A stretch of DNA of 64,000 bases from Monocercomonoides exilis. Lineage: Eukaryota; Preaxostyla; Oxymonadida; Polymastigidae. Each line of letters opens with the position of its first letter. Position 1 is the stretch's first letter. The position numbers and the translations under genes are program-made. The notes beneath the pieces are model-generated. The model made no database searches and was not told the origin of the DNA. It worked only from the letters and a program-made list of their open reading frames with translations. Below, piece by piece: positions 48,557 through 58,858 of this stretch. The DNA is taken from the NCBI GenBank assembly GCA_001643675.2, contig LSRY02000020.1, positions 749,001 to 813,000 of the forward strand, read 5' to 3'.

Positions 48557-49822
48557 TTTTGTTCTGTTTGGTTTTGCTTTCAATTTTTTTGTCATTATTT
48601 TTTATATCACATATTTTTCATTTTAAAAAGCATGCTTTTGAAATTGGAAAAAAAATGCGGAAAAATAAGCCTGAAAAGTCCTTTCAATTTATATTTTAAT
48701 TTTTGACTATTGCACTCATAGATTATTATAATAAATAATAAGAATTCAAGGAACAATTAAAAAAATAGGATATTCAAAAAATTATAGAAAGTGGATGTTC
48801 AACATACAAAAAAAAGTTTTATGATTTCATAACGCCATTCATAATTCAAATTTGGTAAACTTATTATTCAAATTTATTCATTAATAGTATTTTTTAATTA
48901 AAAAAAATTTCAGTCGGATTTGGATGATTATTTTTGATATCATATTTTTTTCTGTCAAAATTTTCGGAATGAAAATTTGCATTATATAGTTAGTGTCAAT
49001 AATGGTGTACACTTTCAAAAACAATGGACAGTTGCAATTTCTCAGCAGCCATTGATAGTTGCATTTTGACAATAAACCCAATTATTCCCTCAATGAATGC
49101 AAACTTATAAGTCATACAGAAATGAAACAACTTGTCCCCAAGAATCAAAAACTTAACATTTTTTATTTTCGGAGAAACCCAAAAAAATTAAATACTCAAA
49201 ATTTTTTCGAAAATAAAAAATGTTAAGTTTTTGATTCTTGGGGACAAGTTGTTTCATTTCTGTATGACTTATAAGTTTGCATTCATTGAGGGAATAATTG
49301 GGTTTATTGTCAAAATGCAACTATCAATGGCTGCTGAGAAATTGCAACTGTCCATTGTTTTTGAAAGTGTACACCATTATTGACACTAACTATATAATGC
49401 AAATTTTCATTCCGAAAATTTTGACAGAAAAAAATATGATATCAAAAATAATCATCCAAATCCGACTGAAATTTTTTTTAATTAAAAAATACTATTAATG
49501 AATAAATTTGAATAATAAGTTTACCAAATTTGAATTATGAATGGCGTTATGAAATCATAAAACTTTTTTTTGTATGTTGAACATCCACTTTCTATAATTT
49601 TTTGAATATCCTATTTTTTTAATTGTTCCTTGAATTCTTATTATTTATTATAATAATCTATGAGTGCAATAGTCAAAAATTAAAATATAAATTGAAAGGA
49701 CTTTTCAGGCTTATTTTTCCGCATTTTTTTTCCAATTTCAAAAGCATGCTTTTTAAAATGAAAAATATGTGATATAAAAAATAATGACAAAAAAATTGAA
49801 AGCAAAACTAAACAGAACAAAA
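48557..49822. repeat. 1.27-kb near-perfect palindrome, 615-bp arms
   Basis: Bases 48557-49171 are the reverse complement of 49208-49822 around a 36-nt spacer (49172-49207). Pair positions keep a constant sum of 98379 from end to end, so there are no length differences. The one mismatch I found is G48570 against T49809 near the outer boundary. Similarity stops abruptly outside the arms and I see no target-site duplication. Matching 66-codon frames in the two arms (48881-49081 and 49298-49498) are mirror copies without protein-like character. The arms show no similarity to the palindrome at 1-400. It may be a fold-back element, a hairpin-RNA locus or a recent inverted duplication. Confidence 0.95.
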
Positions 49823-49875
49823 AAGTAAAAATATTTTTTCCCCAATTCTCTGTATTTTTAACATAGTTCATTTGG

Positions 49876-49915
<40 letters not shown>

Positions 49916-51835
49916 ATTCGTGTGTGCAATACACCTCTAAAAATAATAAAATATGTATTTTTTTGATTAATACTCAAAAATTAATTAAATTAGCAACAAT
50001 TCACACCACAAAACAATTGTTTAATAAAAACTTGTAAAATAAATAATTCTCTCAACAACTGCAAATGAATAACAAGAAGTTGAATGTAATATTTAATCAT
50101 CACTTGCCAAAAATGAAATGGATTTTTAATAGTCCTCCGCTCTAGTGAGCGCAATGCGTCAAAAAAAGTTCTATAAATATTAGAAAATTGATGGATGAAC
50201 ATAAAACAAAAAAGTTCACATATTGGATGAAAATTATGTGAAACAAATTCTAAAAAATTTATAGAATTGGAAAATTTGACAACAAAAACACAATCTCTGC
50301 ATTTGTTAAAAACTTTAAAAAGATCATTATCCACAACCGAAAGAAAAAAGTACTTTCTAATTTGCATAATACAAATAATAACGCTATTTGAATCTTGTAA
50401 CCCTCTTCAAACTCATGTAACTGAATGATGATGTAAGATTAAGTGCGAAATGTGTTAATATCAAAAAGAGGAAGGCTGTTAACTTTCTTACGATAGAAAA
50501 TTGAAGTTTCAAGAAAATAACGAATTTTCTCCAAAGTTGATAATTCACGTGAAGAAAATCGATACTATAAGCATATAAGCAAATTAGTTACTCTGATGTT
50601 TTGATCTTTGTCTGTGAGTTCAGTTCAACAAATAAAATTATATGTACGCTGAAGAACTCTCCAAGATTCAAAACAATAGATAAAAGGCTAACTATACTTT
50701 TTACTATTTGATTTTATGATGCGCTGTTGATTTTGAAGAAGAAAAACGAGTTGAAAATGGACTTATTTGTGACTTGATGAATAAAACCACAACTTGAAAG
50801 TTGAAAGGGAAAATTCTCACATTTTCATTAGATTTCGAGAACCAACAATAAACTAATGCAAAATGATGCAGGATAAAACCACTCTTCACTTGTGGAAGTG
50901 AAAACAGAGAGTATTATTTAACTTGAGTTTAATCTGAAGATGAGCAACTTATATTTTCAAAGGAGCGCAAATTTCATCTTTCCATGAAGCATTGAATCTT
51001 CATATGTTGATTATAAGACGAAAAAATTCTCAAGAGTGAAAATAGGACAAGTCAAATTGTTGAATATTTGAGTGGCACCATAACTTTCGGATTAATTATA
51101 AATAATTTTTGTTTATTCAATAAAACATGATCAGGTTAGTTTGACAGAGTTATTTATAATATTTGACAACAAATTTGAATATTTTTGTTTTTTTATCTTT
51201 GCACATTATTTCTAATTTTGAAATAATATTTTTTCGATTTTTATTTAATTAAAGCCTGCTTCAAGGAAAATTAGCTTCATAGTAATCCATTTTTCATGAC
51301 ATCGTATGGACGTTATTAACTTGTTTATATTTTTAACTTTTCCCGAACCAATTATAACTCTTTTGCATTCAAAAAAACTTCAGGATTTGATTTCTGAGTT
51401 GTAAGATTCTATTAATTTCAAAACAACAGAAAAGCATTGAACAAATTGTACTGAATATGTTGTAAAAGATGCTTTTGCAGGAACTAATTGCCAAACTATT
51501 CGAGTCAGCACATCCCCAACTCTTTTGAGCATAACTATCATTCCAATACATTAAAAACGAAAACAATTACCTTTAACAGAAATTCCTATATGCATTCAAT
51601 GCATGAAAATGCATCAGAATATTTCCATGGGAAAAATACTGATACAAATTGCGAAAATATGCAAATTCCGCAACAAACAGCAGAAGTTACCTCTTCGCAA
51701 ATAAACCTTCACGACACTTTTTTCGTTTCTGCAATGCAATTAAAAATCATATGATCTTTCAAGCATGCCGAAGACAAAATAGATCAAAACGAATAAACCA
51801 TTCAAAGCTCGCAAAGCTTTGAAAAATAAGCCAAC
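49823..51835. other. Gene-poor region between palindrome and 2,340-residue gene
   Basis: About 2 kb of AT-rich DNA. A minus-strand frame 50367-49990 opens with ATG and encodes 125 residues rich in Phe, Ile and Cys, with no recognisable motif. A plus-strand frame covers 51488-51754 without an initial ATG; its Asn/Ser/Thr/Gln-rich translation resembles the N-terminus of the following gene and could be a leftover or unplaced 5' exon. Neither is called as a gene. The remainder shows nothing recognisable. Confidence 0.4.
49880..49914. repeat. Run of 35 A residues
   Basis: An uninterrupted poly-A run starts 58 bp beyond the right arm of the large palindrome. It is the longest mononucleotide run noticed in the window. 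Its length could vary with sequencing or assembly error. Confidence 0.9.
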
Positions 51836-54800
51836 ATGTCATTGCCAGTCTCAAATACAGGCTATATTTACGCAAAAATCCAAACGGCAAATCTATCAAC
51901 AACAGATCACAGAAGAGAAAACCATGCAGCTAACTATATTTACAAACCCACAACTTATTTCACTTCAAGATCGATAATGCAAACACCAGAACGCAACAGA
52001 TCGATTGACAGCAGCGACAGATCCACAAAGGCGCTGCCGAAGCCATTTGAAGAACAGGAATACAACCGAAGGATCGTTCTCGAAGATGCACCGTTACAAA
52101 CAAACACAAAATTGTTTTTTGGAGACAATTCAGTTGCAGATCCAAGAAGATTTGTGTTTATTCAACGTTATAATGAAAAAATGGATAAAGATGAACCCAA
52201 ATTTGCGAAGATCGATGCAAAGCAAGCAAAAGAAAAAAATTTTGAAATTGATAGTTACATTGACGAAATTGGGCAAAAGGAAGTGCGACAAGGAAGTACA
52301 TATCATTCGACCATTGAAGAAATTTGCCCAGATTTTAAGCAGAAAAAGCGAAATATTGAAAAGGAAACGAAAAAAGAGCAACTAACAGAGCATAGAAAGA
52401 TCAGCTGCCCTGAAAAGCACCCTTCAGAAGGAAAGCAGATCTGTATTATTTGCGGTGAAGGCCGAAACAGTACCGAGAATTTACAGCGTGCCGAATGTTC
52501 AGATCGTTCATTGGGATCTTTTTATAATGTTAAGAAATTAAATGATACAGCCATTGACAAGATCAGGAGAGATTGTCATAAGATAGAATTCAAAGAAAAT
52601 TTGCCAGTTCAACAAAAGGAACACAATGAAGATGACATCGAAGCAGACGTTACACAGCCGACATCAAAACTCGAAAAGATCAAAGGAAAAGACGATTTAG
52701 ATTCACAGAATACGGAAAATGAAAGAAATTATAAAGAAAGAAGCAATAAAAATAATTACATATTTGACGAAGATGCAAAACAGAAGTTTTCACCTCATTT
52801 TTTAACTTCTAAAGCATTACAAGGAACAACATCTATTACAAAAATTGGAGATGAAGCATCGAATAGCACAGACGAGAATTATAAAACAACGAAAACAATC
52901 GAAAATTTTGAAAATGACGCATTTAAGGAAAATCAAAGAGGAATGAAAATTGAAATGAAAAAAGAAAATATAGGAGATGAAGGAAATACGTTTGAAGAAA
53001 CTTTTTGCGACAATGGAAGAAATACAGAAATTTATGAAAATACCGAAGAAGAAAAATATGGGAATCAAAAAAAGGGAGCAATACCTGATTTTGAATTAAC
53101 ATTACTTAATGAAGCATCATTGAATGATAAATGCACTTACAAGAATGAAGAGAAGTTCAAAAAAGTTGATTCTTCCTTTCTGGAAAAGATCAAAAAGGTT
53201 AATGATTGTTCAAAAGAGAAAAATGTGGATCAATGTGATGATTTTTCTTTGAAAACTTCGAAGGAGATTTCACTTCTAACATCTAAATTTATTACAAAAA
53301 ATGAAGAATTCTTAAAGAAAAAGATGAGCATGAACAAAAAGGAGATGATTATTTCTGAAACAAAATCAATGATATTTTGTAATTTCAGATTGATAAAATC
53401 TCTGAAAAACGATGAACAAACGGTTATTTGCATTTGTGCCAACCAAAGAAAGGCATATCAAGATTATGCAAAAAATGAAATTGAAAATGTGAAAGAAGGA
53501 GATGGGAATTTCGAGCAATGTTCTGAGACAGACGATTTCGGCGATGATGAAAATGCGAAAAAATACAGTTTGTTAAGTGATATATCAGAAGAAAACGTTA
53601 CTGGCGACCATGATGGTGTTATAACTGTTACACACGGGAATCGAAGATTATTTGGAATTGATTCCTTTAAACACTTTTATTGTGGGAGTAATAATAAAAA
53701 TTTTTTAAAGAGAAAATCCTCGAAAAAGAAGGATAATAACCGACCATTGTTAAATCCCAACGAAGAAGCATTAATATATCCGTTAATTTCTACTTTATCA
53801 ATTGAATTTGCTGGAAGCTGTAAGTTGTCAAATTATTCTGATCCCAACTTGATGCACAATCCAGAAAGGTTAATTACTGTTGCTCCTATACAAATTCCAA
53901 ATATAAATATACAAACAAACATCCTCCACAATCTTATAAATAATTCACATCGTTCTATTATTGTCCAGTCATTATCGACAGATACGCACTCACCAACGCC
54001 TTCTCCACAGGAAAACGACCAACAACAACCAGAACAGCAATCACTAGCACCTGTTGGAGTGGCGCTCGCAACGGAATCGCACAATACAGATGCAGCATCA
54101 AATTCAATACTAACTCAATATTCAGAATTAAACAACGATTCAATCTCAACAATTAATACAAACACAGATATTTCTGTAACAGGTGTGCTATTGACGCCGC
54201 CAATGATGAATGTTTATCCGCATTCACGCGAACAAAACAATCAGTTATCGCCCTATATTCCTTCAACTCTTTTATCTGAAGATGATTTCCTTTCCTCAAA
54301 TAATGCTGTGGATAAGGTCCAAAATTATGCAGTCACAGATCCACAAGCATCCGAGAAGACTTTTTTGTGCGATGAAATTTATGATGAATTGCTATTACCA
54401 TCATCCCCTCCTGCTTCAACAACACCATTTACATTTGACACCTCTTCAGCTTCTGCATCTTCAGCTGTTGGGCCTCCGTTGAGGCCTATTTCTTTACCAC
54501 CACTTGCATTAACTCTTTCTATTGCTTCTGATTCATCTACGCTCGCTAGTAACGCTACAAGCCAAGATTCTTCTTTAAACAAGAATGTTGGTAGTAAAAT
54601 CGAGACTCATTGCACTTTGTCCCCTGAAACGCAACCTTTTGTTTTAATGCCTCTAATTGATTCTAATGCCCAAAGCGTTTTAGTCAGTACATCATTTCAA
54701 GCCAGTGAACCTGCATCTTCTTTTGATTCTTGTTGTATTTCAGCATCGTCTGTAACACCTTCACCTTGCTTTGCATCTTCTCCTTCTCTGGCTTCTAATG

Positions 54801-57800
54801 TGAAGTTCTTTGAGACTCTCGATTCTGCTATCAGCCACTCAATGCTGGAACCATCTGATTATTCTCTTCCTGTGCCGATTGGCTCCCAGATTCTGCCTCT
54901 TTTCACACTGGAGTCTTCCGACGCCTTTGCTATGCGCTCCTCATATGCCGCAAACATAACAACTCAACGCAAATCTGTTTATCATTCGACCTGCACAAAG
55001 GCTATGACGCCGAAGACGATTGCGCTCGCTCACCAACGGAAAATCGACCAGAGGTCGCTTCCGCTGCGGTTCTCGTCGACAGCCACGATGCAGCTTGCAC
55101 ATATTCAGTGGATCGACATCAGAGAGACAGAAAAGGAACACAGCAATATATCAATGAATTTACCTTTTCTGGGAGGAAGAAGAAAAAATTATTTCGAACA
55201 GAATCCCTTGATCCAATCTCCGTTTTTGCCTGCGAATGCAATGAATTCTTCGAGTTCAACACCTGCACCATCAGCAATCTCAAAACATCGCATGCTTTGC
55301 ACACCGGTTTATATGCTTGAAAAAGACCTTTGTCACCATCAAAGCCAAGCGACTGAGAATTATGTGACTTTCTCGTATTTCAACATCAAACAAGGAGCAC
55401 ATTCAAAAAGCTCAAAAGCGATAATGCCTTCTGTGCACAAGGGAAGAATAGAACATCCAGAACATTTATCAAACGATGAACAGAATTTGAAGGAAAAATC
55501 CGAACAACAACAATTTTTAAAGATTAAAGTTAATTGCTCAAAAGATGGAGGCCACAACGAAGATACGCGTAAGCTGCCTAAGTATTGCAGCATTGAACAA
55601 GAAGGAGATCAAAAATGTCACTCATCCAATTTTAAGGCTTTGTTCTCTTCAGATGTCACCTCTGCACGTTGCGCATGGCCCACTTTCTCATCGTGTACAA
55701 AAGTGTTCGAGAGATATTATTCTCATTTTCCTCAAAGAAAAGCATCAACGACGATAGAGACAGCCACCAACAACTTTAGTACATCTATTTTAAATGAACC
55801 AACTGTCACTGAAAATACAAAGCCCTCCAATGATTTGTCGCAAAATACATCTGAACTTTCCTGTTTTTCTACCAAAATTACATCAGATTTTCAGAGCACT
55901 GCAATAACATCTTCAAAACGTCACATCAAACTTGATCCTTTGACTTATTCTCTTCATAAAAGGTTCACAGGCCAAACATCAAGTTTTTCAATAGGACAAG
56001 CAAAACCTTCTTCACATAAAAGGAAAAAGATGCTCCTAAAACGAACAATTCCAGAGACAAGTCCCAACAAAGAGCTTTTCAGATTTCTTAGCTTCTGCCC
56101 CAATCGACTTCATCCCCTTCTGGTATATTCAACAAGGCAGATCCTCAAATCACCAAAGATTGCACTTGACATGCTGGAATATGTGCACAGCCCGTTATAT
56201 TCACAGCATCGAGCTGTATCTTCTCTGGACAGTCTTCCTTTCCCTTCTGCTATGCACAGTTTTGTGTACGGCCTGGACATTGCTACAGTTCCTTGGAATA
56301 TTACAGACAAGAAGCAGCTGTGCGAAGCACGTGCTTTCCCTCTGATGAACATCCCCAACGATCTTTTGGTGATGCACGAGCTGTTCTGGCGGCTGCTGCT
56401 TGCGCTGCCGGATCTTCGCGGGCTGCGGATAATTCCGTTCTCAGAGGCGGTCGCAGCACTCGGTGAAGTTGAAGCGTGGGAGCTGATGCGGACGTGTGCG
56501 CTCGGCTGGCGTCAGTCTGGGCAATTGAAAGCACTGAAGAGAGTGGACGGAGATGACTTGTTTGTGGAAGATGATGAAGATCTATTGAACGAATACGAAA
56601 ATGATGCAGAAATGGAATCCATAAAAACTACAGGAGGCAAACACTTGCCCGCCCAGATGCGAAATTGTAGAAAGATGAAGTACCCAAATGAAAACAGATC
56701 AGAAAAGAAGAGACGCACCAAGCAATCACAAGTCAAGCAATCAAGATTGAATGAATTGAATTCAGTGCGGGACTGCTCAGAATACAGCGACAGCAGAAAT
56801 GAAACAGACGAAGATGAAATAGAAAGCATAAACGAGGATCGCAATGATTGCAGTGAATTCAGCCAAAGGGAGATGATGAGGAAGTTTGATGGACTGATAA
56901 ATAGTTGCCTTGTTAGTTCACGTTTTAGCGAAGTCAAAGAAAAGCTTATGCGTCTCAGAGCACTTACCGCAAAAATAGCAAAACTGGACAAAATTTATGA
57001 AAAAGAGGAAGACGAGAGCTGGGTCAGTTGGTCGAACAAGCAACTCACTGGAGTTATTCAAACCGCGGAAGAGTTTTTAATTAGGGAATATGCAGAAGTG
57101 AATGAATGCCAAGCAAATGACATTTTTACTGAAGGAGGTCGGAAGCTTCAGAACATAACTCCAATCTCTGAAGGCTCTTCATTCGCACATTTTGAATCGT
57201 CCGAGGCTCTGCCGTGCTTTGGAATGACTTTAACTTCCAGAGATTTGAAGTTCCCTCCAACCACAACAATTCCTCTAGTCACTTCTCGAATCTTCAAATT
57301 TTCTGAAGAAGAGTTCACAAGCTCCTGTTCTGATGACAGCTTTGCTAACGATGCGCTGTTGTTTGAGCATACACTTCCTTCCGATTGCTATCATGCTTTG
57401 ATGAAAGCTGAGCGTGAAATTTCAATGAACCATCCTTTGTGTAGGATATCTCCCTTAGCCTTTCCAATGCAATCGCAATCACCATCCCTAACCTCTTTGG
57501 GCTTCAGTACAAGTTCAAGTGCATCAGCACTAGAATCTTTCAGAATTTCTCGACCTGCGTATTCTTCACCTCTTAATCCTCTTTCGCTTGCCTCTCCATC
57601 TGCTTCTGCTTCTGCCTCTGCCTCTATCTCTGCTTCTGCTTCAACTTCTGCTTCTCCATCATATCTCTCTTCATCCAGAATTCCTGAAACACCCGAGACG
57701 CTGCATACATCGGCTTCATCTCGCTTTTTATTTTATTCTGATTGTACTTCGCCATTGCCATCACCATCTCCGTCTCGGCCTTTTTCTCCATCGGCTTCTT

Positions 57801-58858
57801 CAACTCCTTTTTGTCCAATACCCTCTGCAATGCCAACAAGTTCTGAATTTCTTCATCCACCGACTCCTCTGACACCAGTACACGAGTATTCTTTCTGCTC
57901 TCCTTTTTCTCTTTCTTCGCCTGAAATGACAGAAAGACTGATGAACTTTTGGTCGTTTTCAAGGATTCCGTCAGCATCTTTCTCATCATCATCTTCTTCT
58001 TTTGCTTTGCCAATGCAGCAGAAGCCTCTTCTGAGCCAAACAAGAGAGATGCTCCCGTTTTTGCTTATTCCTCCGCTTATTGTTCCGCCAAACACAGGAA
58101 AAGATTCTAATGATGCAAAACTCCCATCAAGGATTGTTGATATGCTGACACTATGTTGTGAAGATAGCAGGAAGCATAATATTATGAAGCATCTGATGGA
58201 TGTGAAAGACAAAAAGGCTGTTCTTCCTCCAAGCACTTTGATGAAAATCCAGCAACAACTGCAAAAGTTGACTTCTTTTTCAAAGGAGAAAGAAGAATGT
58301 CATTGTGAGCATTCAGAAAGTGAAGCATACACGCAGCAGCTGCTCACTGGCATTGACAAGAATGGAGAGGAAGAGCAGAAGAACATTTCTAAAGTTGCAG
58401 CTTATCTATCAGGTAGAATTAAACAAGCTAAAAGCGAGGAATCAGATGATCAGAGCATTGCCGATTTGAGCTGCGGGATATGTGACTATTTTGATGACGA
58501 TAAGAAACGTATCTTGTCTTATGCACTTGGGATTTCTCTTGAAACTTTGATGAAATGTGTCTCTCTTCATCGCAAAAAGCGGAACGGAAAGCATATTCAA
58601 CAGCACATTCACGATTTAACACGAGAATCACTGCTAAATAAACAAAAGCAACAGAAACAAAGAATACACAAAACAATTGAGAGAAAGGCATTTGATGGGA
58701 AGTTTAGATGGATTGAACTTGATGATCGACAATTTGATGATGATGAAGGTAACGATGAAGGCAATGATGAAGATGATGAAGTTAATGATGTCAATTTTAT
58801 GAGTGTGAATGATATCGAAGGGGATGATAGCGGTGATGGTTCTTCTTTATTTTTATAA
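51836..58858 (+). CDS. Intronless 2,340-residue protein, possible DDT-like domain
   Basis: I do not recognise this protein as a whole. It is one uninterrupted frame from the ATG at 51836, with an in-frame TAA just upstream, to the stop at 58856-58858. The first 650 residues are charged and Lys/Glu/Asn-rich, with a CIICGEG motif near residue 205. Residues from about 700 to 1400 are Ser/Thr/Pro-rich. A hydrophobic, non-repetitive block follows: ELFRFLSFCPNRLHPLLVYS, then FPLMNIPNDLLVMHELFWRL near residue 1505 and IIPFSEAVAALGEVEAWELM. This block has the spacing of a DDT domain, a helical module of chromatin-remodelling proteins; the resemblance is weak. Later parts are acidic with basic nuclear-localisation-like clusters (EKKRRTK), a Ser/Ala repeat near 1920 and an Asp/Asn-rich tail. 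A nuclear role is a guess. Confidence 0.8.
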   Translation: MSLPVSNTGYIYAKIQTANLSTTDHRRENHAANYIYKPTTYFTSRSIMQTPERNRSIDSSDRSTKALPKPFEEQEYNRRIVLEDAPLQTNTKLFFGDNSVADPRRFVFIQRYNEKMDKDEPKFAKIDAKQAKEKNFEIDSYIDEIGQKEVRQGSTYHSTIEEICPDFKQKKRNIEKETKKEQLTEHRKISCPEKHPSEGKQICIICGEGRNSTENLQRAECSDRSLGSFYNVKKLNDTAIDKIRRDCHKIEFKENLPVQQKEHNEDDIEADVTQPTSKLEKIKGKDDLDSQNTENERNYKERSNKNNYIFDEDAKQKFSPHFLTSKALQGTTSITKIGDEASNSTDENYKTTKTIENFENDAFKENQRGMKIEMKKENIGDEGNTFEETFCDNGRNTEIYENTEEEKYGNQKKGAIPDFELTLLNEASLNDKCTYKNEEKFKKVDSSFLEKIKKVNDCSKEKNVDQCDDFSLKTSKEISLLTSKFITKNEEFLKKKMSMNKKEMIISETKSMIFCNFRLIKSLKNDEQTVICICANQRKAYQDYAKNEIENVKEGDGNFEQCSETDDFGDDENAKKYSLLSDISEENVTGDHDGVITVTHGNRRLFGIDSFKHFYCGSNNKNFLKRKSSKKKDNNRPLLNPNEEALIYPLISTLSIEFAGSCKLSNYSDPNLMHNPERLITVAPIQIPNINIQTNILHNLINNSHRSIIVQSLSTDTHSPTPSPQENDQQQPEQQSLAPVGVALATESHNTDAASNSILTQYSELNNDSISTINTNTDISVTGVLLTPPMMNVYPHSREQNNQLSPYIPSTLLSEDDFLSSNNAVDKVQNYAVTDPQASEKTFLCDEIYDELLLPSSPPASTTPFTFDTSSASASSAVGPPLRPISLPPLALTLSIASDSSTLASNATSQDSSLNKNVGSKIETHCTLSPETQPFVLMPLIDSNAQSVLVSTSFQASEPASSFDSCCISASSVTPSPCFASSPSLASNVKFFETLDSAISHSMLEPSDYSLPVPIGSQILPLFTLESSDAFAMRSSYAANITTQRKSVYHSTCTKAMTPKTIALAHQRKIDQRSLPLRFSSTATMQLAHIQWIDIRETEKEHSNISMNLPFLGGRRKNYFEQNPLIQSPFLPANAMNSSSSTPAPSAISKHRMLCTPVYMLEKDLCHHQSQATENYVTFSYFNIKQGAHSKSSKAIMPSVHKGRIEHPEHLSNDEQNLKEKSEQQQFLKIKVNCSKDGGHNEDTRKLPKYCSIEQEGDQKCHSSNFKALFSSDVTSARCAWPTFSSCTKVFERYYSHFPQRKASTTIETATNNFSTSILNEPTVTENTKPSNDLSQNTSELSCFSTKITSDFQSTAITSSKRHIKLDPLTYSLHKRFTGQTSSFSIGQAKPSSHKRKKMLLKRTIPETSPNKELFRFLSFCPNRLHPLLVYSTRQILKSPKIALDMLEYVHSPLYSQHRAVSSLDSLPFPSAMHSFVYGLDIATVPWNITDKKQLCEARAFPLMNIPNDLLVMHELFWRLLLALPDLRGLRIIPFSEAVAALGEVEAWELMRTCALGWRQSGQLKALKRVDGDDLFVEDDEDLLNEYENDAEMESIKTTGGKHLPAQMRNCRKMKYPNENRSEKKRRTKQSQVKQSRLNELNSVRDCSEYSDSRNETDEDEIESINEDRNDCSEFSQREMMRKFDGLINSCLVSSRFSEVKEKLMRLRALTAKIAKLDKIYEKEEDESWVSWSNKQLTGVIQTAEEFLIREYAEVNECQANDIFTEGGRKLQNITPISEGSSFAHFESSEALPCFGMTLTSRDLKFPPTTTIPLVTSRIFKFSEEEFTSSCSDDSFANDALLFEHTLPSDCYHALMKAEREISMNHPLCRISPLAFPMQSQSPSLTSLGFSTSSSASALESFRISRPAYSSPLNPLSLASPSASASASASISASASTSASPSYLSSSRIPETPETLHTSASSRFLFYSDCTSPLPSPSPSRPFSPSASSTPFCPIPSAMPTSSEFLHPPTPLTPVHEYSFCSPFSLSSPEMTERLMNFWSFSRIPSASFSSSSSSFALPMQQKPLLSQTREMLPFLLIPPLIVPPNTGKDSNDAKLPSRIVDMLTLCCEDSRKHNIMKHLMDVKDKKAVLPPSTLMKIQQQLQKLTSFSKEKEECHCEHSESEAYTQQLLTGIDKNGEEEQKNISKVAAYLSGRIKQAKSEESDDQSIADLSCGICDYFDDDKKRILSYALGISLETLMKCVSLHRKKRNGKHIQQHIHDLTRESLLNKQKQQKQRIHKTIERKAFDGKFRWIELDDRQFDDDEGNDEGNDEDDEVNDVNFMSVNDIEGDDSGDGSSLFL

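Noticed and set aside
48881-49498. Two identical 66-codon frames in the palindrome arms
   Set aside because: They are mirror copies caused by the palindrome and lack protein-like composition or neighbours.
50130-50170. CCGCTCTAGTGAGCG segment resembling a tRNA stem
   Set aside because: Only a short self-complementary stretch is present; there is no T-loop, acceptor stem or anticodon arm with the right spacing.
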